64,000 bases of DNA from Caproicibacter sp046707225 (GTDB taxonomy: Bacteria; Bacillota; Clostridia; Oscillospirales; Acutalibacteraceae): positions 62,001 through 126,000 of the forward strand of contig NZ_JBJKOP010000035.1 in assembly GCF_046707225.1 (NCBI RefSeq). Direction: 5' to 3'. A model generated the notes under the pieces. It searched no databases, was not told the DNA's origin, and was given only the letters and a program-made list of their open reading frames with translations. A program made the position numbers and the translations under genes. Positions within the stretch are counted from its first letter, which is position 1. Every line of letters starts with the position of its first letter. This document shows, one piece after another, positions 1-7,618 of the stretch.

Positions 1-381
1 GGAGGAAATATTGACCGCGAACGTCTTCTGAAAGAGGTTCTGCTTCCGCTGCGCGAAGGGCGAAAAATCCGTTATTGCCCCTATTCCTGTCAAAAAGGGA
101 CGATGCTGCCGCCGGTGGAGGTGGAGCCGAAGCCCCTCGCAGTTGTTGAGGGGAGTTATTCTCTTCACTCGGATTTCAGGAGCTTTTTCGATTATCGCGT
201 CTTTCTGACCTGCCTGCCGAATGTGCAGCAGAGAAGGATCTTTCTTCGCAGCGACGGAAAAAGGCTGCATGATTTTCTCGAAAGGTGGATTCCGGCTGAG
301 GAACGGTATCTGGAAGAAATGAAAATCGGCGATTTATGCGACCTGATTCTGGATACATCCGGATTTGAGGATTTTGCCTGA
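1..381 (+). CDS. uridine kinase-like P-loop kinase (5' end missing)
   Basis: The gene runs in from the left edge and only the last 126 residues are present. Reading from base 1 in frame, the fragment carries a VVEG-YS strand, a later VFL strand, an RI-LRSDGKR stretch and a WIPAEERY segment. This order resembles the C-terminal half of the uridine kinase/(d)CMP kinase-like P-loop family. The Walker A motif would lie upstream of the window. Such proteins phosphorylate nucleosides or related small molecules in the cytosol; the true substrate cannot be told from this part. The stop is TGA at 379. An internal ATG at 103 is not a start, because homology continues in front of it. Confidence 0.7.
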   Translation, partial: GGNIDRERLLKEVLLPLREGRKIRYCPYSCQKGTMLPPVEVEPKPLAVVEGSYSLHSDFRSFFDYRVFLTCLPNVQQRRIFLRSDGKRLHDFLERWIPAEERYLEEMKIGDLCDLILDTSGFEDFA

Positions 382-464
382 CGAAATGAGAATAACCGCG
401 CGTTTTCGAATCTCTTTCGAGAGGATGCACTCCGCCTGAAGTACGGTGATTTTTCCTGCGTTGA

Positions 465-493
465 TTGACAGAGGCACTGTCCTGTGATAAAAT
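465..493 (+). promoter_or_regulatory. sigma-A promoter of the LacI-family regulator gene
   Basis: TTGACA at 465-470 and TAAAAT at 488-493 are separated by exactly 17 bp. Transcription would start near 500, inside the operator-like palindromes at 502-522, which suggests autoregulation. Confidence 0.8.
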
Positions 494-501
494 AAGGCTA
501 G

Positions 502-522
502 TTTCGAAAATTTCGTAAAATT
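502..522 (+). promoter_or_regulatory. tandem operator-like palindromes at the regulator promoter
   Basis: A perfect TTTCGAAA (502-509) is followed at once by the imperfect palindrome AATTTCGTAAAATT (509-522). The CpG-centred, AT-flanked form fits a LacI-family operator. A similar pair sits in the glgP promoter and a single site follows the binding-protein promoter. That this regulator binds here is inference. Confidence 0.55.
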
Positions 523-544
523 AGAAATCGGATGTGAAAACGCA

Positions 545-1540
545 GTGGCTACTATCAAGGATATCGCGAACGAGCTGAACCTGTCCGTCAGCACTGTTTC
601 GAAAGGGCTGAGCGGAGCCAGCGACGTCAGCGACAAAACCAGGCAGCTGATTCTGAACACCGCTACAAAGATGGGATATATCCCCAAACAGAACCGCACG
701 GGCGCGGACCCGACCAGAATTTGTGTTTTCATTGAAAATATGGGCTACGAGCGAATTGAACAGTTCGGCTATGATATTATTGTGGGCTTTAAGCTGGAAG
801 CCGCGGCGAAAAAATGGGACGTTTCCATCGTTCCGCTCGCGATGAATCAGGAATCGGAATACAACTACGATGATTACATGACGGCAAACAATTACGCGGC
901 GGGCTTTCTGCTCGGCTTTACCCTGCACAACGATTTTATCGCGCAGATGCGAAAAACAAAGATTCCGACCGTTCTGCTGGACAACGTCGTCTACAATAAA
1001 AACGTCGCCTGTGTCGGCGTGGACAATCAGCAGGGGATTTTTTACGTTGTGGAGCATCTGGCCGAGCTTGGCCACCGGAATATCGCGATGCTCAACGGCG
1101 AGACGATCAGCCGCGTTTCCCAGGAGCGCCTTGACGGCTTCCGCATGGGAATGGAAAAATGCGGGCTGGCCGTGCGGGAGGAACTGGTGGCGCACGGGGA
1201 CTATATGGAGGATTGCGCCGACAGGTTTGTCGGCTATTTTATCCGTGAGGGCGCAACCGCAATCGTGTGCGCGAGCGACCTTCTCGCCCACGGCGTTCTT
1301 CGCGAGCTGTACCGCATGGGGCTTCGCGTCCCGGACGACGTCAGCGTCGCCGGGTTTGACGATCTGCCGCTGGCATCCTACACAACGCCGTCCCTGACGA
1401 CGATCCGGCAGAACCGCCTCGCCATCGGGAAAAATGTCTGCATGGTGATGGAACAGATCATGAATGGAAATCATGTGAACCGCCTGCTTTTAATGCCGGA
1501 ACTTGTGGTAAGGGAGTCCACCGGAAAACCGAAAGCCTGA
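545..1540 (+). CDS. LacI/GalR-family transcriptional regulator (likely MalR-type)
   Basis: 331 residues with the full LacI architecture. The N-terminal helix-turn-helix begins ATIKDIANELNLSVSTVS, followed by a hinge and a periplasmic-binding-protein-like sensor domain with the usual C-terminal AGFDDLPLASYTTPSLTTI stretch. It starts with GTG at 545; no better ATG exists and the HTH begins at residue 2. It precedes glycogen phosphorylase, a sugar ABC importer and MalQ, so it probably senses maltodextrin or maltose and represses the locus. It has its own strong promoter and ends at a clear terminator. The effector is inferred from neighbours, not from binding-site residues. Confidence 0.88.
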   Translation: MATIKDIANELNLSVSTVSKGLSGASDVSDKTRQLILNTATKMGYIPKQNRTGADPTRICVFIENMGYERIEQFGYDIIVGFKLEAAAKKWDVSIVPLAMNQESEYNYDDYMTANNYAAGFLLGFTLHNDFIAQMRKTKIPTVLLDNVVYNKNVACVGVDNQQGIFYVVEHLAELGHRNIAMLNGETISRVSQERLDGFRMGMEKCGLAVREELVAHGDYMEDCADRFVGYFIREGATAIVCASDLLAHGVLRELYRMGLRVPDDVSVAGFDDLPLASYTTPSLTTIRQNRLAIGKNVCMVMEQIMNGNHVNRLLLMPELVVRESTGKPKA

Positions 1541-1558
1541 TCCATTTAGAAAATTCAC

Positions 1559-1593
1559 AAACTGAAACGGATTTTTCCGTTTCAGTTTTTTTG
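1559..1593 (+). terminator. rho-independent terminator after the LacI-type regulator
   Basis: A perfect 12-bp stem (AAACTGAAACGG at 1559-1570 with its complement at 1577-1588) and a short T-rich loop are followed by a T run. Confidence 0.92.
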
Positions 1594-1647
1594 TATCCCG
1601 GGGTTACCGGCGGCGGTGAGGCTGGAAACCTCAGAAAGCGACATATT

Positions 1648-1680
1648 ATTTTCGATAAAATTACTTGAAAATTTCGAAAA
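1648..1680 (+). promoter_or_regulatory. tandem operator-like palindromes in the glgP promoter
   Basis: An imperfect palindrome ATTTTCGATAAAAT (about 1649-1662) lies upstream of the -35, and a perfect TTTCGAAA (1672-1679) lies between the -35 and -10. The pair resembles that at 502-522, as expected for sites of one LacI-family repressor. Confidence 0.55.
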
Positions 1681-1693
1681 TATGTGGTATTCT
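1665..1693 (+). promoter_or_regulatory. sigma-A promoter of glgP
   Basis: TTGAAA (1665-1670), a 17-bp spacer and TATTCT (1688-1693). The spacer contains a TTTCGAAA site, and the -10 abuts a cre-like sequence. Confidence 0.8.
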
Positions 1694-1706
1694 GATAGCG
1701 CTTTCA
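1693..1706 (+). promoter_or_regulatory. cre-like CcpA site over the glgP transcription start
   Basis: TGATAGCGCTTTCA fits the catabolite-responsive element consensus TGNNARCGNWWWCA at every position. It overlaps the last base of the -10 and the start point, a position where CcpA-HPr(Ser-P) normally represses. Confidence 0.72.
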
Positions 1707-1735
1707 GACATTAAGAGAAACGGGAGGGTTTCGCA

Positions 1736-4102
1736 TTGAAGAAAAGTTCACTGGCTGAGGATCTGAATCGGGAGCTTCTTGCGCAGTGCGGCTGCTCAAT
1801 TGCGGGCGCAAAGGCGTTCGAGTTGCACAACGCGCTTACAAAATGCCTGATGAACCGCATTGCGCCGGCTTGGGCGGAAAGTAAAAAAATTTATCAGGGA
1901 CAAAAACGTGCTTATTATTTTTCAGCGGAGTTTTTGGTCGGAAGGCTGATTTTCAATAATCTTCTTGCTCTGGGGATGACGGAAGAAGTCAGACAGGTTC
2001 TGCGGGAAAACGGCTCCGACCTTAACTCTTTGGAGGAGATCGAGGATGCCGCGCTCGGGAACGGCGGCCTCGGCAGGCTTGCGGCCTGCTTTCTGGATTC
2101 CGCCGCGACCCTCGGGTATCCGCTGGACGGGTACGGAATCCGCTACCGTTACGGTCTGTTCCGGCAGGGGTTCAGGGACGGGTTCCAGACGGAAACCGCG
2201 GACGACTGGACCCGCTTCGGGGACCCGTGGTCCATCCGAAAAGACAGAGACGCGGTAAACGTGGATTTCGGGGAATTTTCGGTCCGGGCCGTTCCCTACG
2301 ACATGCCCGTCATCGGTTACGGCGGCAGGCGGATCAACACGCTCCGGCTGTGGCAGAGCGAACCGGTTGAAGAATTTGATTTTTCGAAATTCAACGATCA
2401 GGACTATGACGGGGCCGTGGAGGGGAAAAACAGGGCGGAGGACCTCTCCCGCATGCTGTACCCGAACGACAGCACGGACGAGGGAAAACTGCTGCGCATC
2501 CGTCAGCAGTACTTCTTCTGCAGCGCTTCCGTTCAGGACCTTCTTAAACGATTCATGAAAAAGTACGGCGAGGATTTTACCCGGCTGCCGGAGTTCACCG
2601 CCATTCAGCTCAACGACACTCACCCGGCTTCCGCCGTTTGCGAGCTGGTCCGGATCCTGTGCGAGGAACACGGAATGGACTTTGAACCCGCGTTTCAAAC
2701 AGCGCAGAAAACGTTCCGGTATACCAATCATACCGTCATGGCGGAAGCGCTGGAAACCTGGAGCCTTGAGTTGTATGAAAAGGCTGTGCCGCGTGTTTGC
2801 GCGGTGCTCCGGCGGATCGACGAATACCAGAAAAAGAGTTTCCTCGCGGCGGGGGGCGCCGCCGCGAAAAATCTGAAGGCCTGCGGGGTCATTCGCGACG
2901 GAGCGGCGCATATGGCAAACCTGGCGATCTACGGCTCCTGCGCGGTCAACGGCGTTGCCGAGCTTCACACCGAAATTCTAAAAAACAGCGTCCTGAAGGA
3001 ATGGAACGAAATTTCACCGGGCCTCATCCGAAACGAAACAAATGGAATTACGCAGCGGCGCTGGCTTGCCCTTTGCAACCCGGAGCTTTCCGCGCTGGTC
3101 ACCCGTTTGCTGGGCACAAAAGACTGGGTTACGAACCTGAACCTGCTGAGCCGGTTGGAGCGCTTTGCCGACGACCCGGCTGTTCTGGAGGAATTCGCTG
3201 CGGTGAAGCGGGAGAAGAAGCGGCAGCTTTCGGAAACTATCCTGAAAAAGGAAGGCGTGAGTATCCCGGACGATTTTCTGTTCGATATTCAGGTTAAGCG
3301 GCTGCATGAGTACAAGCGCCAGTTTTTAAACGCCCTGTCCATCCTGGATCTTTACTTTGGGATCAAGGACGGCAGCCTGAAATCCTTTACACCCACGGCG
3401 TTTCTGTTTGGCGCGAAGGCCGCGCCCGGATACGCCCGCGCAAAGGGAATCATCAAGCTGATCAACGAGATTGCCCGTCTGGTCGATTCGGACCCCGCCG
3501 TCCGCGACCTGATCCGCGTGGTGTTCGTACAGAACTACAATGTATCCTATGCGGAAAAGCTGGTCTGTGCCGCCGACCTTTCGGAGCAGATTTCGACGGC
3601 GGGCACGGAGGCCTCCGGCACCGGCAACATGAAATTTATGCTCAACGGCACACCGACGCTGGGCACCTATGACGGGGCGAATATTGAGATTGTGCGGGAA
3701 TCCGGCTTTGAGAACAATTATATTTTCGGCGCCCGTGTGGAAGAGCTGGACCGAATCCGGGAAAGCTACGACCCGAAGGCGCTGCTGAAAAACAATCCGA
3801 ACGCCAAACGAGCGCTGGCTGCTTTAACGGACGGAACGCTGGACGACGGCGGATGCGGTATTTTTAAGGAGCTGTCAGACTCCCTTCTGGAAGGCGCCTC
3901 CTGGCACAGGCCCGACCAATACTTCCTGCTCTACGATTTCGACTCTTACCGCGAGGCAAGGCTCCTCGCGAACAGCGACTATCTCGATCAAGCGGCGTTT
4001 GCGCGAAAAGAGTTTATGAATCTGATACATTCCGGAAAATTTTCGAGCGACCGTACGGTGACGGGTTATGCCGAGGAGATCTGGAAGATTCAAAAAACAT
4101 AA
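1736..4102 (+). CDS. glgP: glycogen/maltodextrin phosphorylase (GT35)
   Basis: 788 residues, normal for the family. It releases glucose-1-phosphate from alpha-1,4-glucans with inorganic phosphate. The pyridoxal-phosphate lysine is in GTGNMKF (about K633), and the flanking NGTPTLGTYDGANIEI block and an earlier NDTHP segment are typical. The start is TTG at 1736, chosen because GGGAGGG sits 8-10 bases upstream and the first residues MKKSS precede the conserved N-terminal helix; no in-frame ATG is better placed. It is the first structural gene of the locus, with its own operator/cre-controlled promoter, and works with the importer and MalQ downstream. No convincing terminator follows; the next 300 bases hold the next promoter. 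Confidence 0.93.
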   Translation: MKKSSLAEDLNRELLAQCGCSIAGAKAFELHNALTKCLMNRIAPAWAESKKIYQGQKRAYYFSAEFLVGRLIFNNLLALGMTEEVRQVLRENGSDLNSLEEIEDAALGNGGLGRLAACFLDSAATLGYPLDGYGIRYRYGLFRQGFRDGFQTETADDWTRFGDPWSIRKDRDAVNVDFGEFSVRAVPYDMPVIGYGGRRINTLRLWQSEPVEEFDFSKFNDQDYDGAVEGKNRAEDLSRMLYPNDSTDEGKLLRIRQQYFFCSASVQDLLKRFMKKYGEDFTRLPEFTAIQLNDTHPASAVCELVRILCEEHGMDFEPAFQTAQKTFRYTNHTVMAEALETWSLELYEKAVPRVCAVLRRIDEYQKKSFLAAGGAAAKNLKACGVIRDGAAHMANLAIYGSCAVNGVAELHTEILKNSVLKEWNEISPGLIRNETNGITQRRWLALCNPELSALVTRLLGTKDWVTNLNLLSRLERFADDPAVLEEFAAVKREKKRQLSETILKKEGVSIPDDFLFDIQVKRLHEYKRQFLNALSILDLYFGIKDGSLKSFTPTAFLFGAKAAPGYARAKGIIKLINEIARLVDSDPAVRDLIRVVFVQNYNVSYAEKLVCAADLSEQISTAGTEASGTGNMKFMLNGTPTLGTYDGANIEIVRESGFENNYIFGARVEELDRIRESYDPKALLKNNPNAKRALAALTDGTLDDGGCGIFKELSDSLLEGASWHRPDQYFLLYDFDSYREARLLANSDYLDQAAFARKEFMNLIHSGKFSSDRTVTGYAEEIWKIQKT

Positions 4103-4225
4103 ATATTTCGGGAATTGAATCGAAAAAAAGCCAAATCTAATCGAATATATAGTGATAACCACACGTTTCGTCTTACGTAAAACAGCATTATACACGAACG
4201 GATACTTCAATTCTGAAAAATGTTA

Positions 4226-4254
4226 TTGACAATTACAAGCAAAAATGGTATTCT
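4226..4254 (+). promoter_or_regulatory. sigma-A promoter of the sugar ABC operon
   Basis: TTGACA (4226-4231), a 17-bp spacer and TATTCT (4249-4254). It lies in the 304-base gap between glgP and the binding-protein gene. The rest of that gap is an untranslated leader of about 145 bases with a repeated GCCGGTCGG near 4360-4380, for which I see no clear function. Confidence 0.85.
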
Positions 4255-4261
4255 CTTCATT

Positions 4262-4275
4262 GGAAAGCGAAAACA
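4262..4275 (+). promoter_or_regulatory. cre-like site downstream of the ABC operon start point
   Basis: GGAAAGCGAAAACA matches the cre consensus at 13 of 14 positions (first T replaced by G). It lies just after the predicted transcription start, consistent with CcpA repression by roadblock. Confidence 0.55.
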
Positions 4276-4277
4276 TA

Positions 4278-4285
4278 TTTCGAAA
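4278..4285 (+). promoter_or_regulatory. TTTCGAAA operator-like site of the ABC operon
   Basis: A perfect 8-bp palindrome embedded in AT-rich flanks, immediately after the cre-like site. It is the third promoter in the locus to carry this core. Confidence 0.45.
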
Positions 4286-4406
4286 AATATTCGACGCCTT
4301 CCTCTTCCCCTGAGGATTTGCAATTGCCGGTCCTTCGGGCGAAGAAAATTATGAAAGCCGGTCGGACTGCCGGTCGGCCGATCATAAATTTTTAAGGAGG
4401 ATTTCT

Positions 4407-5813
4407 ATGAAAAAGTTGAAAAGGATACTTGCTCTGGCGGTTGCGGCGCTGACCGCGGCGGCTTCGCTGGCGGCGTGCAGCAGCAACAGTCCCGCGTCTT
4501 CTTCTCAGGCGGCCTCGGCTCAGGGAACAAGTTCCGCCGCAAGCAGCGGCGCAAAGGAAATCTATTTTCTGAATTTTAAACCGGAAATTGCGGAAGTTTA
4601 TAAGGATATTGCGGCGGATTATGAAAAGGAAACCGGAGTCAAGGTCAATGTGGTTACCGCGGCGAGCGGCACCTATGAACAGACGCTGAAATCCGAAATT
4701 GCGAAATCGGACGCGCCGACGATTTTTCAGATCAACGGCCCGGTCGGCTATGAAACCTGGAAGGACTACTGCGCGGACCTGAAGGGCACGGAGCTGTACA
4801 GCCACCTGATGGATAAGAGCATGGCGGTGACGAGCGGCGACGGCGTTTACGGAATCCCCTATGTGGTAGAGGGCTACGGCATCATCTATAACAATGCCGT
4901 CATGAAAAAATACTTTGCCCTTTCCAACAAAGCGGTTTCCATTACCTCTACAGATCAGATCAATAACTTCGCAACGCTGAAATCCGTTGTGGAAGACATG
5001 ACAAAACATAAGAAGGACCTTGGAATCGACGGCGTTTTCGCATCGACCTCCCTTGCTTCCGGCGAGGACTGGAGATGGCAGACCCACCTGCTGAACATGC
5101 CGATGTACTACGAGTTTAAGGACGCCGATCAGGATGCGAACACCGTGGTGACCGGACTGGCCGCGAAGGAGATCACATTCAAATACGCGGACAACTACAA
5201 GAACATTTTCGACTTGTACCTGAACAATTCCACGACAAAACCCGGCCTGCTCGGCAGCAAATCGGTTGACGATTCCATGGCGGAGTTCGCCCTCGGCAAA
5301 GCCGCGATGGTACAGAACGGCAACTGGGCCTGGTCGCAGATCAGCGGCGTTTCCGGCAATGTGGTCAAGGCGGACGACATCAAATTCATGCCGATCTATA
5401 CCGGCGTGAAGGGCGAGGAAAATCAGGGCCTGTGCATCGGCACCGAAAATTATTTCTGCATCAACAGCAAGGTTTCGGCAGACAAGCAGAAGGCTTCCGA
5501 GGACTTCCTTAACTGGCTTTACACCAGCGACAAAGGCAAGGATTACGTCACGAACAAACTCGGCTTCATTGCTCCGTTTGATTCCTTCTCCGACAGCGAG
5601 CGCCCGGACGATCCGCTTGCAAAGGAAGTAACCACCTGGATGGCCAAAAAAGATATTAAAACAGTTCCGTGGACCTTTGAGTGCTTCCCGAGCCAGGACT
5701 ACAAGAACAACGTTGGCGCCGCGCTTCTGGAATACGCGCAGGGCAGCAAAAAATGGGACGACGTAAAATCCGTCGTCGTCAACGACTGGAAGACGGAAAA
5801 GGCAAAATCATAA
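4407..5813 (+). CDS. family 1 extracellular sugar-binding lipoprotein of an ABC importer
   Basis: 468 residues. A signal peptide with a lipobox (SLAAC, cysteine near residue 24) is followed by a low-complexity Ser/Ala linker and a two-lobed solute-binding domain. It would be lipid-anchored outside the membrane and deliver sugar to the two permeases that follow. Start ATG 4407 has AAGGAGG 7 bases upstream. Position between phosphorylase and 4-alpha-glucanotransferase makes maltodextrin or maltose the likely ligand, but the sequence itself only supports the carbohydrate-binding family 1 assignment. A hairpin behind the gene would favour excess of this subunit over the permeases. Confidence 0.88.
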   Translation: MKKLKRILALAVAALTAAASLAACSSNSPASSSQAASAQGTSSAASSGAKEIYFLNFKPEIAEVYKDIAADYEKETGVKVNVVTAASGTYEQTLKSEIAKSDAPTIFQINGPVGYETWKDYCADLKGTELYSHLMDKSMAVTSGDGVYGIPYVVEGYGIIYNNAVMKKYFALSNKAVSITSTDQINNFATLKSVVEDMTKHKKDLGIDGVFASTSLASGEDWRWQTHLLNMPMYYEFKDADQDANTVVTGLAAKEITFKYADNYKNIFDLYLNNSTTKPGLLGSKSVDDSMAEFALGKAAMVQNGNWAWSQISGVSGNVVKADDIKFMPIYTGVKGEENQGLCIGTENYFCINSKVSADKQKASEDFLNWLYTSDKGKDYVTNKLGFIAPFDSFSDSERPDDPLAKEVTTWMAKKDIKTVPWTFECFPSQDYKNNVGAALLEYAQGSKKWDDVKSVVVNDWKTEKAKS

Positions 5814-5836
5814 CCGATTCTTAAGGCATGCTTGTA

Positions 5837-5879
5837 AATAGTGAGTGCAGCACCCCGGACGGCTCACTCACTATTTTTT
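5837..5879 (+). terminator. intercistronic hairpin between binding protein and permeases
   Basis: AATAGTGAGTG (5837-5847) pairs with CACTCACTATT (5865-5875) and is followed by TTTT. It has terminator form but sits inside an operon, so it probably terminates partly or protects the upstream message from 3' decay. Confidence 0.7.
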
Positions 5880-5895
5880 AACGGGGGAAAGACAG

Positions 5896-6741
5896 ATGCA
5901 AAAAGTTCTGAAAAAATATGTGGCTTTTTTCACGTTCCCAACCTTACTCGCGTTTCTCATCGCATTTCTCGCGCCGTTTCTGATGGGTGTTTACCTGTCG
6001 TTTACCGAATTTACGACGGTGATGGATTCCAAATGGGTTGGAATTGAAAACTACATAAAGGCGTTCACTTCCGGCGGGGATTTTCTGAATTCCCTCTGGT
6101 TTACCACAAAATTCACCGTCATCTCGGTGATCTCTATTAATCTTCTTGCGTTTCTTCTGGCGCTGCTGCTCACGCGCGGCGTCCGGTGGACCAACGGGTT
6201 CCGCACGGTATTTTTCATGCCGAATCTGATCGGTGGCATCGTGCTCGGGTATATCTGGCAGCTGATCATCAACGGGATTTTATACCAGTCTGGCGTGACG
6301 CTGACCACCGACCCGAAATACGGCTTCTGGGGCCTGGTTGTGCTGATGAACTGGCAGATGATCGGATATATGATGATCATCTACATCGCGGGAATTCAGA
6401 ATGTCCCGACGGAGCTGCGGGACGCGGCGGCCGTGGACGGGGCGACCCCGATTCAGGAGCTGTTCCACGTCACCGTTCCAATGGTGATGCCGTCCATCAC
6501 GATCTGCCTGTTCCTGACGCTGACGAACTCCTTCAAGCTCTTTGACCAGAACCTTGCTTTGACTGCGGGCGCGCCGGGCAAACAGTCCGAAATGCTGGCG
6601 CTCAATATTTACAATACGTTTTACGGTTCGATCCATTCCGAGGGGATCGGCCAGGCCAAGGCGGTCATCTTCTTCCTGCTGGTCACGGTCATCGCCTTCA
6701 TTCAACTCAGACTGACCAGAAGCAGGGAGGTGGAAAACTGA
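5896..6741 (+). CDS. ABC sugar transporter permease, MalF/UgpA type
   Basis: 281 residues with about six membrane helices and the cytoplasmic EAA loop (LRDAAAVDGATPIQELFHVTVP), which docks the ATPase. Start ATG 5896 is preferred over an in-frame GTG at 5845: it has GGGGGAAAG just upstream, and the GTG lies within the intercistronic hairpin. The stop overlaps the start of the next permease by one base, indicating translational coupling. Substrate specificity is inferred from the locus. Confidence 0.9.
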   Translation: MQKVLKKYVAFFTFPTLLAFLIAFLAPFLMGVYLSFTEFTTVMDSKWVGIENYIKAFTSGGDFLNSLWFTTKFTVISVISINLLAFLLALLLTRGVRWTNGFRTVFFMPNLIGGIVLGYIWQLIINGILYQSGVTLTTDPKYGFWGLVVLMNWQMIGYMMIIYIAGIQNVPTELRDAAAVDGATPIQELFHVTVPMVMPSITICLFLTLTNSFKLFDQNLALTAGAPGKQSEMLALNIYNTFYGSIHSEGIGQAKAVIFFLLVTVIAFIQLRLTRSREVEN

Positions 6742-7577
6742 TGGAACGCAGGAATGCTGCTTCAAACCGCGTCGTCTTTCTGGCACTTCTCATTCTGGCA
6801 GTTCTGTTTCTGGCCCCGGTGCTGGTCGTTCTGATGAATTCCTTCAAGGGACGGTTCTACATTTCGGAAACCGCGTTTCTTCCGCCGACCGGCAGCATGT
6901 TCGTTGGGCTGGATAACTATTTCAACGGCGTCGACAAGACCGCCTTTTTCAGCGCGTTCGGCTATTCCCTGTATATTACGGTGTTTGCCGTTCTGCTGAT
7001 CGGCCTTTTCAATTCCATGGCCGCGTGGTATATCACCCGGATTAAGTCGACCTATTCCAGCGCGCTTTATTACCTGCTGATCTTTTCCATGATCGTACCG
7101 TTTCAGATGGTCATGTTCACCATGTCAAAAACGGCGGATATGCTTCATCTTGACACGCCGACCGGCGTGGTCGTGCTGTACGTCGGATTCGGCGCGGGGC
7201 TTTCCGTGTTTATGTTCAGCGGCTTTATCAAGTCCGTACCCATCGATATTGAGGAGGCGGCCATGATCGACGGCTGCAATCCGATTCAGGTGTTTTTCCG
7301 CGTGGTGTTCCCCATTCTGCAGCCCGTGGTCATAACGGTCGCGATTCTGATCGCCATGTGGACCTGGAACGACTATCTTCTTCCTTATCTGGTAATCGGA
7401 CAGCAGTACCGCACTATTCCGATCGCAGTCCAGTATCTCCGCGGAGGCTACGGCTCCAAGGACATGGGGGCAATGATGGCGGTGCTGGTTCTTTCCATGA
7501 TACCGGTAATTGTGTTTTACCTTTCCTGCCAGAAATATATTATACGGGGTGTCGTTGCGGGCGCTGTCAAAGGCTGA
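6741..7577 (+). CDS. ABC sugar transporter permease, MalG/UgpE type
   Basis: 278 residues, six predicted helices, with an EAA loop (IEEAAMIDGCNPIQVFFRVVFP). It pairs with the preceding permease to form the membrane channel. ATG 6741 overlaps the upstream TGA. No ATP-binding subunit is encoded here, so a shared MsmX/MsmK-like ATPase encoded elsewhere is expected, as in many Firmicutes sugar importers. Confidence 0.9.
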   Translation: MERRNAASNRVVFLALLILAVLFLAPVLVVLMNSFKGRFYISETAFLPPTGSMFVGLDNYFNGVDKTAFFSAFGYSLYITVFAVLLIGLFNSMAAWYITRIKSTYSSALYYLLIFSMIVPFQMVMFTMSKTADMLHLDTPTGVVVLYVGFGAGLSVFMFSGFIKSVPIDIEEAAMIDGCNPIQVFFRVVFPILQPVVITVAILIAMWTWNDYLLPYLVIGQQYRTIPIAVQYLRGGYGSKDMGAMMAVLVLSMIPVIVFYLSCQKYIIRGVVAGAVKG

Positions 7578-7618
7578 ACCCCAAATCCGTTAATTGAACA
7601 ATATTGGAGGGTTCTCTT

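Noticed and set aside
103..381. Treating the first gene as a complete 92-residue protein starting at ATG 103
   Set aside because: The frame is open back to base 1 and the upstream residues continue the kinase-like sequence, so the gene is truncated by the window edge.
521..1474. Long open frame on the minus strand opposite the LacI-type gene, and many similar long antisense frames across the window
   Set aside because: They lie opposite strongly supported genes, lack ribosome sites and recognisable domains, and arise from GC-rich codon usage. The same applies to the 232- and 220-residue frames opposite cstA and the long frames opposite aroE-aroK, aroC and the cyclase gene.
2382..2389. TTTCGAAA inside glgP, and likewise at 597, 38050, 50366 and 63893
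   Set aside because: These lie within genes or far from sugar-locus promoters and are explained by coding sequence or chance. Only promoter-associated copies were annotated.
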